Assembly (NCBI GenBank): GCA_902521315.1
Contig: CABYRH010000006.1
Span: forward strand, 55,001 to 107,772
Source of the DNA: an uncultured Alphaproteobacteria bacterium
GTDB lineage: Bacteria > Pseudomonadota > Alphaproteobacteria > HIMB59 > GCA-002718135
Direction of reading: 5' to 3'
DNA length: 52,772 nucleotides
The position numbers and the translations under genes were made by a program. Below, piece after piece: positions 16,074-24,936 of this stretch. The notes under the pieces were generated by a model, which saw only the letters and a list, made by a program, of their open reading frames with translations, had not been told where the DNA came from and ran no database searches. Every line of letters begins with the position of its first letter. Position 1 is the stretch's first letter.

Positions 16074-17553
16074 AGTCCTAAATTATATAAATGGAAATTT
16101 TCAAAATCACTCAAATAATTTTATAGATGTAGAAGACCCATCCAAGGGAGAAAAAATAACAGAGGTTGTAAATTCTAATAAGGAAGATTTTCAGTTAGCA
16201 ATTGATACTAGTTTAGAAAGCCAAATTAGTTGGGCAAATACCACACCTTTAAAAAGATCAAGAGTTTTATCAAATTATAAAAATATAATAGAGCAAAACT
16301 TGGAAAAACTGGCAAAAGTAATTTCATTAGAGCACGGAAAAACTTTTGAAGATGCCAAAGGCTCTGTTATCAGAGGTTTGGAAGTCGTAGAGTTTGCATG
16401 TGGTATACCTCATTTATTAAAAGGTGAATTCTCACAAAACGTAGGAAGTGGTATAGATTCTTGGTCAATTAGGCAACCTTTAGGTGTTTGTGCAGGAATT
16501 ACCCCATTTAATTTCCCAGCTATGGTTCCAATGTGGATGTACCCAATTGCAATTGCTTGTGGTAATTCTTTTATTTTAAAACCATCAGAAAAAGATCCTT
16601 CATGCGCCAATTTGTTAGCACAAATGTTTTCTGAAGCAGGATTGCCAGATGGGGTTTTAAACGTGTTACATGGTAATAAAAATGTTGTTGATATGCTTCT
16701 CACTTCAACAAATATTAATTCAATTAGTTTTGTGGGATCTACTCCAGTAGCTAAATATATATATAAAACTGCAGCAGAACATTCAAAAAGAGTTCAAGCT
16801 TTAGGAGGTGCAAAAAATCATTTATTAGTCATGCCTGATGCCAATATTGATCAAGTTGTTGATGGGGTTATGGGCGCAGCTTTTGGTTCTGCTGGTGAGA
16901 GATGTATGGCTGTTTCGGTTGTAGTAGCTGTAGGTAATATTGCAGATGATATAATTAATAAAGTGAATGATAAATCAATTTCTCTTAAAGTTGCTCCTTG
17001 GACCGATCCAGAATCAGAAATGGGTCCAGTGATAAGTAAAGAGCATAAAAATAAAATACTTGAATATATAAGCAAAGGTATTGATGAGGGGGCTAAAATA
17101 GTTTTGGACGGTAGAAATATTCATGTCCAAGGATATGAAAATGGATATTTTTTAGGACCTACAATATTTGATAATGTTACAAAAGATATGACTATATATA
17201 AGGAGGAGATATTTGGTCCTGTTCTATCAGTTGTAAGAGTTAAAAATTATGAAGAGGGGATAAAATTAATTAATGATCATAAATATGGAAATGGATCAAG
17301 CATTTATACATCAGATGGAGAAATTTCACGTCATTTTAGCACTAATATAAATATAGGCATGGTAGGTATCAATGTGCCTATCCCAGTGCCAATGGCTTTT
17401 CATAGTTTTGGCGGATGGAAACATTCATTATTTGGTGATCATGCTATGCATGGAATTGAAGGTGTGAGATTTTTCACTAAGTTAAAGACTGTTACATCAA
17501 GATGGCCAAAAAGTATTAAATCAGGCGCAGAATATCAAATGCCTACAAATTAA
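16066..17553 (+). CDS. mmsA: CoA-acylating methylmalonate-semialdehyde dehydrogenase MmsA
   Basis: Aldehyde dehydrogenase superfamily enzyme (495 residues) of the MmsA type, converting methylmalonate or malonate semialdehyde to propionyl- or acetyl-CoA. Seen: GITPFNFPAMVP at 144-155, KPSEKDP at 172-178, FVGSTPVAK at 222-230 and the nucleophile C280 in SAGERCMA. ALGGAKNHLLV shows asparagine where most aldehyde dehydrogenases have the general-base glutamate, a mark of CoA-dependent MmsA enzymes. An AGAGG Shine-Dalgarno at 16055-16059 favours the ATG at 16066 over the GTG at 16060. It normally serves valine and inositol catabolism; here it lies between a LABN gene and an epimerase gene, so either it is a core gene caught in the island or it supplies acyl-CoA for sugar acylation. 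Confidence 0.92.
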   Translation: MNKVLNYINGNFQNHSNNFIDVEDPSKGEKITEVVNSNKEDFQLAIDTSLESQISWANTTPLKRSRVLSNYKNIIEQNLEKLAKVISLEHGKTFEDAKGSVIRGLEVVEFACGIPHLLKGEFSQNVGSGIDSWSIRQPLGVCAGITPFNFPAMVPMWMYPIAIACGNSFILKPSEKDPSCANLLAQMFSEAGLPDGVLNVLHGNKNVVDMLLTSTNINSISFVGSTPVAKYIYKTAAEHSKRVQALGGAKNHLLVMPDANIDQVVDGVMGAAFGSAGERCMAVSVVVAVGNIADDIINKVNDKSISLKVAPWTDPESEMGPVISKEHKNKILEYISKGIDEGAKIVLDGRNIHVQGYENGYFLGPTIFDNVTKDMTIYKEEIFGPVLSVVRVKNYEEGIKLINDHKYGNGSSIYTSDGEISRHFSTNINIGMVGINVPIPVPMAFHSFGGWKHSLFGDHAMHGIEGVRFFTKLKTVTSRWPKSIKSGAEYQMPTN

Positions 17554-18518
17554 TGAAAATTTTAGTTACTGGGTGTGCTGGCTTTATAGGCTATAGCCTG
17601 TGCTACAAATTATTAAAAAATAAAAAAAATATAATTTTCGGTATAGACAATGTTAACAATTATTATGATGTTGAGCTAAAAAAAAATAGATTAAAAAAAT
17701 TAAAAAAAAATAAAAATTTTTTTTTTAAAAAAATTGATATTTGTAATAATTCGAAGCTCAGTGAAATTTTTAAAAAAAATAAATTCCATACTGTCGTCAA
17801 TCTAGCTGCTCAAGCTGGAGTGAGAAATTCAATAGATAATCCAGAAATTTATTTTGAATATAATTTAATAGGTTTTTTTAATATTATTGAATGCTCTAGA
17901 TCATTTAAGGTAAATCATCTTATATATGCTTCAACAAGTTCAGTTTATGGAAATGCAACTAAGTTTCCATTAAAAGAAAATAATAACACTGATCACCCCC
18001 AGTCCTTTTATGCTGCAACCAAAAAATGCAATGAGGTTATAGCTTATTCTTATTCTCAAATTTATAATTTGAAAACAACAGGTCTAAGATTTTTTACTGT
18101 TTATGGACCTTTTGGAAGACCAGATATGGCACTTTTTAAATTTGTTGAAAAGTTATCAAAAAGTAAAAAAATCGATTTGTATAATAATGGCAATCATTAT
18201 AGAGATTTTACATATATTGATGATGTTATTGGCTATGTAGAAAAACTAATTTTCTTACAAGATAGTAATGGGAAATATAATATATATAATATTTGTACTG
18301 GTAAAACGATATATCTAAAAAATTTTTTGAATGAAATTATAAAAAATTTAAAGTTGAAAAAACCTAAAATCAATAAATTAAAATTACAAACAGGAGATGT
18401 TAAAAAGACTCATGGAAGTAATAAAGAAATTACTAAATTCACTAATTTTAAACCTAGAACAAATATAAAAGAAGGTATAAAGAACTTTATTAATTGGTAT
18501 GCAGATTATAATAAATAG
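17553..18518 (+). CDS. NAD-dependent epimerase, UDP-glucuronate 4-epimerase-like
   Basis: Extended SDR of 321 residues. GCAGFIG is at 7-13, STSSVYGN at 127-134 and Y153xxxK157 in SFYAATKKCNE; RFFTVYGPFGRPDMALFKF, split across the substrate-binding region, is the wording seen in UDP-glucuronate/UDP-galacturonate 4-epimerases (LpsL, CapI). It would interconvert UDP-GlcA and UDP-GalA. The region 17700-17733 is unusually rich in A and T runs (A9, T10, A7), which makes the protein lysine- and phenylalanine-rich there, but the frame is intact. Start overlaps the mmsA stop by one base (TAATG). Confidence 0.88.
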   Translation: MKILVTGCAGFIGYSLCYKLLKNKKNIIFGIDNVNNYYDVELKKNRLKKLKKNKNFFFKKIDICNNSKLSEIFKKNKFHTVVNLAAQAGVRNSIDNPEIYFEYNLIGFFNIIECSRSFKVNHLIYASTSSVYGNATKFPLKENNNTDHPQSFYAATKKCNEVIAYSYSQIYNLKTTGLRFFTVYGPFGRPDMALFKFVEKLSKSKKIDLYNNGNHYRDFTYIDDVIGYVEKLIFLQDSNGKYNIYNICTGKTIYLKNFLNEIIKNLKLKKPKINKLKLQTGDVKKTHGSNKEITKFTNFKPRTNIKEGIKNFINWYADYNK

Positions 18519-19377
18519 TTTTTTATCTCAAATTGTTAAAATTATTATATCAACTTTAATTTTATCAATAATTTCAGTATCTTTATTTTACTATTATAAA
18601 AATGATAGAGATAGCACTATATCTCAAATGGATAATAAAAAAATTGTTAAAGTTCATATCAGACCACTTAAAGATAAATACCCAATTATTTTTAATGAAG
18701 CATTAGATGTAATTTTTTTTAAGAGCGTATTAACTGATAATTCTTCTCATAAAAATTTTGAAGAATATAAATTTGATAGAAATCTTGTCTTAAACTTTGA
18801 TTTAGATCAATATAAAACCAATTTTAATTCTGCTTTATCTGAAAATGTATTAGATATAACTATTGAAAACCGCTTGAATGAATTAGACACATTTTATATT
18901 ATTCACACAGTAAAAAATTATAGTGAAAATCTTAATTTAGAAATTTATAATAGTATAAAAAATTACATAGAACCAAAATATAAGAAATCAATATTAAAAA
19001 CATTAGAAAGTTTAATTCAATTTAAAATTAATTTTTCTGATCCGATAAACAAAAAAAGAAATGAAGAAATTATAAATAAAAACAAAAATTTATTTGATGA
19101 TCTTAAAAAATATGAATCTTTTACAGAAACCTTATCGCTTCTATTAATTGAAGAAACTGATGAAAACGTTCTTTTTGTTTATGATGAGTTAAAAAAATTT
19201 ATTGAAAATTACATAGATTTTGGATTTGAATACAAAGTTACTGTAGAAAATTTTGATAAAGGCCGTAAAGCATTTGTAACAAATATTTCTTCTATTTTGG
19301 TAATAATTTTATCTTTATTCATAAGTTTTGTAATTTCATTTATTTTTTTTGTTTTTCGAAAAATTACTTTTGATTAA
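18499..19377 (+). CDS. Two-transmembrane periplasmic-loop protein, Wzz/PCP-like topology
   Basis: A 292-residue protein with a membrane segment at about 11-31, a long hydrophilic, helix-prone region rich in K, N, E and D, and a second membrane segment at about 265-287 followed by a short basic tail. That N-in/C-in layout with a large periplasmic helical domain is the plan of polysaccharide co-polymerases (Wzz, chain-length regulators). I do not see the proline-rich motif of classical Wzz near the second helix, so sequence support is weak. The next gene encodes an O-antigen ligase/polymerase and starts one base before this gene ends, which makes a chain-length role plausible. Confidence 0.6.
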   Translation: MQIIINSFLSQIVKIIISTLILSIISVSLFYYYKNDRDSTISQMDNKKIVKVHIRPLKDKYPIIFNEALDVIFFKSVLTDNSSHKNFEEYKFDRNLVLNFDLDQYKTNFNSALSENVLDITIENRLNELDTFYIIHTVKNYSENLNLEIYNSIKNYIEPKYKKSILKTLESLIQFKINFSDPINKKRNEEIINKNKNLFDDLKKYESFTETLSLLLIEETDENVLFVYDELKKFIENYIDFGFEYKVTVENFDKGRKAFVTNISSILVIILSLFISFVISFIFFVFRKITFD

Positions 19378-20690
19378 TGCTAAATATTTTAGCTCCTTGG
19401 TTAATTATTCTTTTTCCAATTTTTTTAGTAACAGGGCCTTTTATACCTGATTTTGTCGTAGTTATAATCTCTTTAATTTCAATATATAAATTTAAGGAAA
19501 TTTATTTTTACATTCAAAATTTAAAAATTGTTTATTATTTATATATATTTTTTTTCTTTTTATGTTTTTATTTTATATTCACTTCTTTAATTTCAATATA
19601 TCCTCTTCATTCATTAGAAAGTTCATTATTTTTTTTTAGATTTGTTTTATATTCACTAGGTATAGTTTATTTTATTAATAAAAACCCAAATATTATTGTT
19701 AATAATTTATATGTATTGTTAAGTCTAATTATTATTATTCTGTTTTTAGATTCTACTTATCAATATATATTTTCTGAAAATATAGTTGGTTTTAAATCCA
19801 TAAATAATAGAATAAGCAGCTTTTTTAATACTGAATTAGTGCTAGGCTCATTTACAGTAAAGTTTATTCTAATTTTGAGTATACTTTTTTTTTATAAAAT
19901 AAGACATGCATTTAATTTAAAAATATTGTCGTTATTTATATTCATGCAATTTATATCTTTTCAAATTATAATATTTTCTGGACAGCGAACTTCAGCATTA
20001 GAATATTTATTTTTTCTTTTATTATGTCTATTATTTTTGAATTATAGGTTAAAAATAAAAGCTCTTTTTTTAGCTTCGATATCAGTAATTTTTATAATTT
20101 CATTATTTTTATTTAATAATTCATATGATAGGTTTTATAACTACACAATTAATCAAATAACAGTTGATAAATCTATAACATTTCCAGAAAAATACAAAAG
20201 TTTATATTTAACATCATTCAATATGATTAAGCAAAATTTTGTTTTTGGAGTTGGTCCAAAAAATTTTCGATTATTATGTGATGATATTAAATACATATCT
20301 CATCCTTACATTACAAATTATAATGAAAAATTAAAATTAGTGGAGAAATTAAAAAAAGATAAATTAAAAAAACAAAAAATTGATAATAAAATTGGTTGTT
20401 CAACACATCCTCATAACAAATACTTACAAGTATTTTCAGAAACTGGTATCCTAGGCTTTTTAAGTATATTAATTTTATTTTTATTGCTTTTTTATAGAAT
20501 TATTATTAATCAGATATATAATTATAAAAATCATAACTATAATTTATTAGCAATTTCATATATTTCAATTATTGTGATTTTTTTCCCATTATTTACTAGC
20601 GGTAATTTTTTTAATAATTGGAGTAATTCGATTATTTTTTATCTATTAAGTTTTTCTATTTATATGATTTCAAAATATGAAAGAATTTAA
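19377..20690 (+). CDS. O-antigen ligase/polymerase family membrane protein (WaaL/Wzy_C)
   Basis: Polytopic membrane protein of 437 residues with about eleven hydrophobic helices and one large periplasmic loop at about 285-350. The loop contains GVGPKNFR, a CSTHPHNKYLQVFSETG block and then LGFLSILILF in the next helix; HPHNxxLQxxxExG is the signature of the Wzy_C/O-antigen ligase superfamily, in which the loop arginine and histidine act in sugar transfer. Whether it is the WaaL ligase, joining glycan to lipid A core, or the Wzy polymerase cannot be decided from the sequence. Its pairing with a Wzz-topology protein slightly favours a polymerase. Confidence 0.85.
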   Translation: MLNILAPWLIILFPIFLVTGPFIPDFVVVIISLISIYKFKEIYFYIQNLKIVYYLYIFFFFLCFYFIFTSLISIYPLHSLESSLFFFRFVLYSLGIVYFINKNPNIIVNNLYVLLSLIIIILFLDSTYQYIFSENIVGFKSINNRISSFFNTELVLGSFTVKFILILSILFFYKIRHAFNLKILSLFIFMQFISFQIIIFSGQRTSALEYLFFLLLCLLFLNYRLKIKALFLASISVIFIISLFLFNNSYDRFYNYTINQITVDKSITFPEKYKSLYLTSFNMIKQNFVFGVGPKNFRLLCDDIKYISHPYITNYNEKLKLVEKLKKDKLKKQKIDNKIGCSTHPHNKYLQVFSETGILGFLSILILFLLLFYRIIINQIYNYKNHNYNLLAISYISIIVIFFPLFTSGNFFNNWSNSIIFYLLSFSIYMISKYERI

Positions 20691-21720
20691 TAAAAAAATA
20701 AGTATTAATTCTAATAAATTAGAAAATTTAATTTATGTATGCGGCTCTGCTAGAAGTGGCACAACACTTCTTTTTAACCTTTTAAATACTTCAAATGAAA
20801 TTCATAAGCTTCCAAGCATGACACACTTCTATTCAAATTTTATCAGAAATAATTTTTTTTTACACTACAGATTAAAACAATTGATTTATAAAAAAATGAT
20901 ACCATGGTTTAATGTCGAAAAAATTTGTTTGGATAATTCACTAGATTTTGAAATTCATAATAATGAAATAAATAAAGCAATTAAAAATAAAAACTTTAAA
21001 AAACTATATAAGTACTATGCTTACTTATCATTAGTTAATAAGAATTATTCTCAGATTAGACTTAACAAAATTAATTCTTGGGCGGATAAATCTAACAACT
21101 GGAGAGGTATTAATTCAATTAATAAATGGTTTCCTAAGTGTAAATTTATTTTAATAATGAGGAATCCTAAATCTGTGTTAGCCTCTCAGCTTTATAGAGA
21201 CAAAATTGACCAACAATTTATAAATATTTCAGACATACAATTTATAAAATTTTTAGAAAAATGGATATTTATGAATTTAAAAATTATAAATAAATCAAAG
21301 AAGAAAAATTACAAAATTCTTTTTTTTGAAAATTTAATTAATGATACTCAAGGTGAAATAGATAGTTTATTTGAATTTTTAAATTTAAATAAAATTACAA
21401 AAAAGGCTTTAAGTGACTTTATTGAGAATTATCAAGGCAAGTCTATTTTTAAGCAATCTCAAAATAATGAAAATATTGATAAAAATACCATAAATTATTG
21501 GCAAAAAGTTTTAACAACTAATCAAGAGAATTTTATTAATATATTTATTTCATACAAAATTAATGAAAATGATATTGACAATATTATTAAAACCAAAACC
21601 TTATTTTCATATAAATTTATAAAATCTTTACTATTACTAGATTTGACTCTCATAAAAAAATTACAATTTTATTTAAAAATATTTATTATTGTTTTTTTAT
21701 ATAAGGCTAAGATTTTATGA
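20677..21720 (+). CDS. Sulfotransferase family protein
   Basis: Predicted PAPS-dependent sulfotransferase, 347 residues. The 5'-phosphosulfate loop is GSARSGTTLL at 23-32; the 3'-phosphate-binding element MRNPKSVLAS is at 161-170 with arginine and serines in place. SWADKSNNW between them carries a possible catalytic-site region. A hydrophobic C-terminal 30 residues could associate with the membrane. Expected to sulfate a hydroxyl or amine on the surface glycan. It overlaps the ligase/polymerase gene by 14 bases and meets, tail to tail with a 14-base overlap, the sulfotransferase-like gene on the minus strand. The acceptor is unknown. Confidence 0.8.
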   Translation: MKEFNKKISINSNKLENLIYVCGSARSGTTLLFNLLNTSNEIHKLPSMTHFYSNFIRNNFFLHYRLKQLIYKKMIPWFNVEKICLDNSLDFEIHNNEINKAIKNKNFKKLYKYYAYLSLVNKNYSQIRLNKINSWADKSNNWRGINSINKWFPKCKFILIMRNPKSVLASQLYRDKIDQQFINISDIQFIKFLEKWIFMNLKIINKSKKKNYKILFFENLINDTQGEIDSLFEFLNLNKITKKALSDFIENYQGKSIFKQSQNNENIDKNTINYWQKVLTTNQENFINIFISYKINENDIDNIIKTKTLFSYKFIKSLLLLDLTLIKKLQFYLKIFIIVFLYKAKIL

Positions 21721-22708
21721 ATGTTTCGTAATTTTTTAATTTTTTATATTCATTATCGAAATTTTCTATTATTTTAAGTATTTCCTTATCTTTTAACTGA
21801 ATTTTATATTTTTTATTTGGCATGATCTTTGAAATATAAAAAATAAATTTATCCCATCTTAATACTTTTATAATATGATGAAAAACTTGTTCAAAATTAA
21901 GTTTTTTGTTTTCAATTTTTTCTATTGCTTGCTTTTTAATTATTTCATTTTTATTCAAATTATTAATGTATATTTTAGCTATATATTTCATCAAAAAACT
22001 AAATAAAAAATTATTTAGTAAAAGAAAAATTGATTTTAGTAAGTAATAGAGAATTTTTGTTAATAATACACTAAAGTAGTTATATGAAATATTTACAACA
22101 TTTTTGTTAAAGGCATTACAGTATTTTTTTTGCTTATTTGAGTCAATATTTATTAAGTCATAAAAAAAATCAAATTTTCCAAATTCCTCAAACTTAACGT
22201 ATGTAACTTTCTTAAAGTATTTTTTATATTCATTTATTAAATCTGTATAACTAAAATCTTCTATAGAAAACTTATATCCAGAGATTTCATTAATATAATT
22301 ATTTTTTTTTAAAAAGAATTTATTATAATTTTTATAGTAACCCTCATGAATGCAGACTTCTAAGTATAATGAATTCAAATATTCAAATGGTTTACGCAAA
22401 ACTAGTAATATATGATTATCCTCTCCAAATGCTTTAAAATTTTCTTTTGCACATTTTTTCCAATAAAAGGGATCTCTTGGATTGCTCAAACTCTCCATAC
22501 TAATAAAATAATTTTCTATATCAGGTGCTTTCTTTATATCATAATTAAATCGCATATTTGATTTATGTTGGCTTAAGTATTGTAAAAGTTCTTCCGAGTT
22601 ATGGTAGTGATTAATTTTATTATCTTGGCAGATTAACTTCAAAACGTTTCTTTGAAAACTAGTTGTGCCAGTCTTGGCAAGCCCTATATGAATAATAGAT
22701 TTTTTCAT
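21707..22708 (-). CDS. Sulfotransferase-like P-loop protein
   Basis: A 333-residue protein with a clear sulfotransferase-type phosphate loop, IHIGLAKTGTTSFQ at 6-19, and a probable 3'-phosphate element LRKPFEYLNSLY at 104-115. ISMESLSNP at about 69 is characteristic of the glycan sulfotransferase-like group. The middle (about 200-245) is hydrophobic and could be a membrane-attachment hairpin. It is not an obvious sister of the convergent sulfotransferase: the loop wording differs (LAKTGTT versus SARSGTT). It stands alone on the minus strand between two plus-strand blocks. Function by family is PAPS-dependent sulfation; the acceptor is unknown. Confidence 0.75.
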   Translation of the reverse strand: MKKSIIHIGLAKTGTTSFQRNVLKLICQDNKINHYHNSEELLQYLSQHKSNMRFNYDIKKAPDIENYFISMESLSNPRDPFYWKKCAKENFKAFGEDNHILLVLRKPFEYLNSLYLEVCIHEGYYKNYNKFFLKKNNYINEISGYKFSIEDFSYTDLINEYKKYFKKVTYVKFEEFGKFDFFYDLINIDSNKQKKYCNAFNKNVVNISYNYFSVLLTKILYYLLKSIFLLLNNFLFSFLMKYIAKIYINNLNKNEIIKKQAIEKIENKKLNFEQVFHHIIKVLRWDKFIFYISKIMPNKKYKIQLKDKEILKIIENFDNEYKKLKNYETFIKS

Positions 22709-22711
22709 TTT

Positions 22712-22717
22712 TATAAT
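22712..22717 (+). promoter_or_regulatory. Possible -10 element ahead of pseB
   Basis: A perfect TATAAT hexamer lies 42 bases before the pseB ATG, in the 51-base gap between divergent genes. No convincing -35 is seen 16-18 bases upstream (best is TGAATA at 22689-22694). AT-rich sequence yields such hexamers by chance, so this is a suggestion based mostly on position. Confidence 0.22.
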
Positions 22718-22759
22718 TAAAAAATTATGTTAAACAATAAAAATAATCATATATCTATA

Positions 22760-23752
22760 ATGGCAAAACAATCAATTCTTATTACAGGTGCTACAGGTTC
22801 ATTTGGAGTAAAATTTATTAAAAATATATTAACTAGTGAAGAATATAACAAGGTAGTTATATTTTCTAGAGATGAGTTGAAACAATCTGAATTGCAGACA
22901 TATTTTAATGATGAAAGACTTAGATATTTTTTAGGTGATGTAAGAGATTATGATAGATTAAATGAGGCACTTAAAGGCATTGATATTGTAATTCATGCAG
23001 CAGCTTTAAAACAGGTACCATCAGCCGAATACAATCCAATGGAAATAGTTAAAACAAATATTCATGGAGCTGAAAATGTAATAAAATCATCTTTAAACAA
23101 TAATGTAAAAAAAATTATAGCATTATCAACTGACAAAGCTGCTAATCCAGCAAATTTATATGGTGCTACAAAATTAGTTTCTGATAAGTTATTCATTGCA
23201 GCAAATAATATAGCAGGTAGTAGAGAAACTCTCTTTTCTGTTGTTAGGTATGGAAATGTTGCAGCTTCAAGAGGTTCAATAATTCCTTTGTTTAAAAAAA
23301 TAAATGAGAAGAATGATGAATCTTTTCCTATTACAGATGAAAGAATGACAAGATTTTGGATAACACTAGATCAAGGTGTAAAGTTTGTTAAGGATTGTAT
23401 TAATAATATGTATGGAGGTGAGATATTTATTCCAAAGATTCCTTCTGTGAGAATTGTTGATATAGCAAAGGCTATAAATTCAAATAAAAAACTTAAAATT
23501 GTTGGTATTAGACCAGGTGAAAAACTACATGAAATAATGTTCTCAATTGATGATGCTATAAGAACTTTAGAATTTAAAAATCATTATGTTTTAATTCCTA
23601 CAATAAAATTTTATGAAAGACCTCATGATTTTATATCGAACCCAAAAGGAGAAAAAGGAATTTTTGTTGATAATAACTTTGAATATTCTTCTGATAAAAA
23701 TGATGTTTTTTTATCTGTAGATGAAATTAAAAATTTTATAGATACAATTTAA
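22760..23752 (+). CDS. pseB: UDP-N-acetylglucosamine 4,6-dehydratase (inverting) PseB
   Basis: First enzyme of pseudaminic acid synthesis: dehydrates UDP-GlcNAc at C6 and epimerises C5 to UDP-2-acetamido-2,6-dideoxy-L-arabino-4-hexulose. In 330 residues it shows TGATGSFG at 9-16, the family hallmark FSRDELKQ at 35-42, STDKAANPANLYGATK with T124, D125, K126, Y134 and K138 as catalytic residues, and RYGNVAASRGS. I chose the ATG leading into MAKQSILITG; an in-frame ATG 33 bases upstream would add an unconserved asparagine-rich tail. The stop overlaps the pseC start by one base, the usual pseB-pseC pairing. It lies 20 kb from pseI, with other modules in between. Confidence 0.93.
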   Translation: MAKQSILITGATGSFGVKFIKNILTSEEYNKVVIFSRDELKQSELQTYFNDERLRYFLGDVRDYDRLNEALKGIDIVIHAAALKQVPSAEYNPMEIVKTNIHGAENVIKSSLNNNVKKIIALSTDKAANPANLYGATKLVSDKLFIAANNIAGSRETLFSVVRYGNVAASRGSIIPLFKKINEKNDESFPITDERMTRFWITLDQGVKFVKDCINNMYGGEIFIPKIPSVRIVDIAKAINSNKKLKIVGIRPGEKLHEIMFSIDDAIRTLEFKNHYVLIPTIKFYERPHDFISNPKGEKGIFVDNNFEYSSDKNDVFLSVDEIKNFIDTI

Positions 23753-24909
23753 TGCTTATTCCATATAGTAAGCAAAATATTTCAAAATCAGATATTAATG
23801 AAGTTAATAAAGTTCTTAGTTCTGCTCTAATAACCCAAGGTCCACAAAACATAAAATTTGAAAAAAAATTATCAAAATTTGTGGGTTCAAAATATACAGT
23901 AGCTGTTAATAGTGGTACTTCAGCTTTACACATAGCATGTCTAGCTTTAAATCTTAGCAAAGATCAAAGATTGTGGACATCAGCAATAAGTTTTGTAGCT
24001 TCTGCAAATTGTGCAATTTATTGTGGAGCGTCTGTTGAATTTTTAGATATAGATATTAAAACTGGATTGATTGATATTAATTTTTTAGAAAAAAAATTAA
24101 TTAAAGCAAAAAAAATAAATAAACTTCCTTCAATAGTTATGCCAGTACATTTGGCTGGGCAACCTTGTGACATGTACGAAATTTGGAAATTATCGAAAAA
24201 ATATAATTTTAGAATTATAGAAGATGCATCACATGCTTTAGGTGCTAAATACAAAAAAACAAAAATTGGTGATTGTAAATTCTCTGATGCGTGTGTTTTT
24301 AGCTTTCATGCTGTTAAAACAATTACAACTGGTGAAGGTGGTGCAGTCACAACTAATTTAAAAACTAATTACAATAAAATGTTGTTGTATAAAAATCATG
24401 GCATAACAAGAGAAAAAAGTAAACTTTTATCAAAAAAAAATAGTAAATTTAGCTGGTATTACGAACAACAAGTTTTAGGATTAAATTATAGAATGACCGA
24501 ATTTCAGGCAGCTCTTGGGACAAATCAATTAAAGCAAATAAATTTTTTTTATAAAAAAAGAAAAATTATTTTTGATCATTACAAAGATTTTTTTATGCAA
24601 AAAATTAAAAACATCAAATTTTTATCTTTAAAAAATGATAGAACCAGCGCTTTTCATTTATTTATAGTTATTTTTAAAAATAAAATGATTAGAAACAAGG
24701 CTTATAATGAATTTTTAAAAAACGGTTACAATGTCAATTTTCATTATATACCAATTTATAAACATCCATTCTATTCAAGAAAAAAATATCCAAAACTAAA
24801 TAATTCGGAAAAATATTATGAAACAGCATTAAGCTTACCTATATTTCCATATCTAAAAATTTCGAATCTAAATAATCTTAAAAAAATTCTAATAAAATAT
24901 GATAAATGA
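23752..24909 (+). CDS. pseC: UDP-4-amino-4,6-dideoxy-N-acetyl-beta-L-altrosamine transaminase PseC
   Basis: DegT/DnrJ/EryC1 PLP aminotransferase (385 residues) that aminates the PseB product at C4. Markers typical of PseC: SALITQGP at 24-31, NSGTSALH at 53-60, WTSAISFVASANCA from 75, EDASHALGA at 157-165, and the PLP lysine K189 in FHAVKTITTGEGG. The cofactor aspartate is D158. The arrangement directly behind pseB confirms the assignment. The last 30 codons are ordinary. It is followed by 27 bases and then an aldo/keto-reductase-like gene. Confidence 0.93.
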   Translation: MLIPYSKQNISKSDINEVNKVLSSALITQGPQNIKFEKKLSKFVGSKYTVAVNSGTSALHIACLALNLSKDQRLWTSAISFVASANCAIYCGASVEFLDIDIKTGLIDINFLEKKLIKAKKINKLPSIVMPVHLAGQPCDMYEIWKLSKKYNFRIIEDASHALGAKYKKTKIGDCKFSDACVFSFHAVKTITTGEGGAVTTNLKTNYNKMLLYKNHGITREKSKLLSKKNSKFSWYYEQQVLGLNYRMTEFQAALGTNQLKQINFFYKKRKIIFDHYKDFFMQKIKNIKFLSLKNDRTSAFHLFIVIFKNKMIRNKAYNEFLKNGYNVNFHYIPIYKHPFYSRKKYPKLNNSEKYYETALSLPIFPYLKISNLNNLKKILIKYDK

Positions 24910-24936
24910 TTAACTTATATTTGAATCGTATAATTC

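Noticed and set aside
16410..16703. Minus-strand open frames inside mmsA and many other genes
   Set aside because: They are antisense shadows of well-supported genes, without recognisable domains or start signals.
24929..24934. TATAAT just before the aldo/keto-reductase-like gene as a promoter
   Set aside because: It lies three bases from the ATG, so the transcript would start inside the coding sequence, and no -35 partner is present at the right distance.
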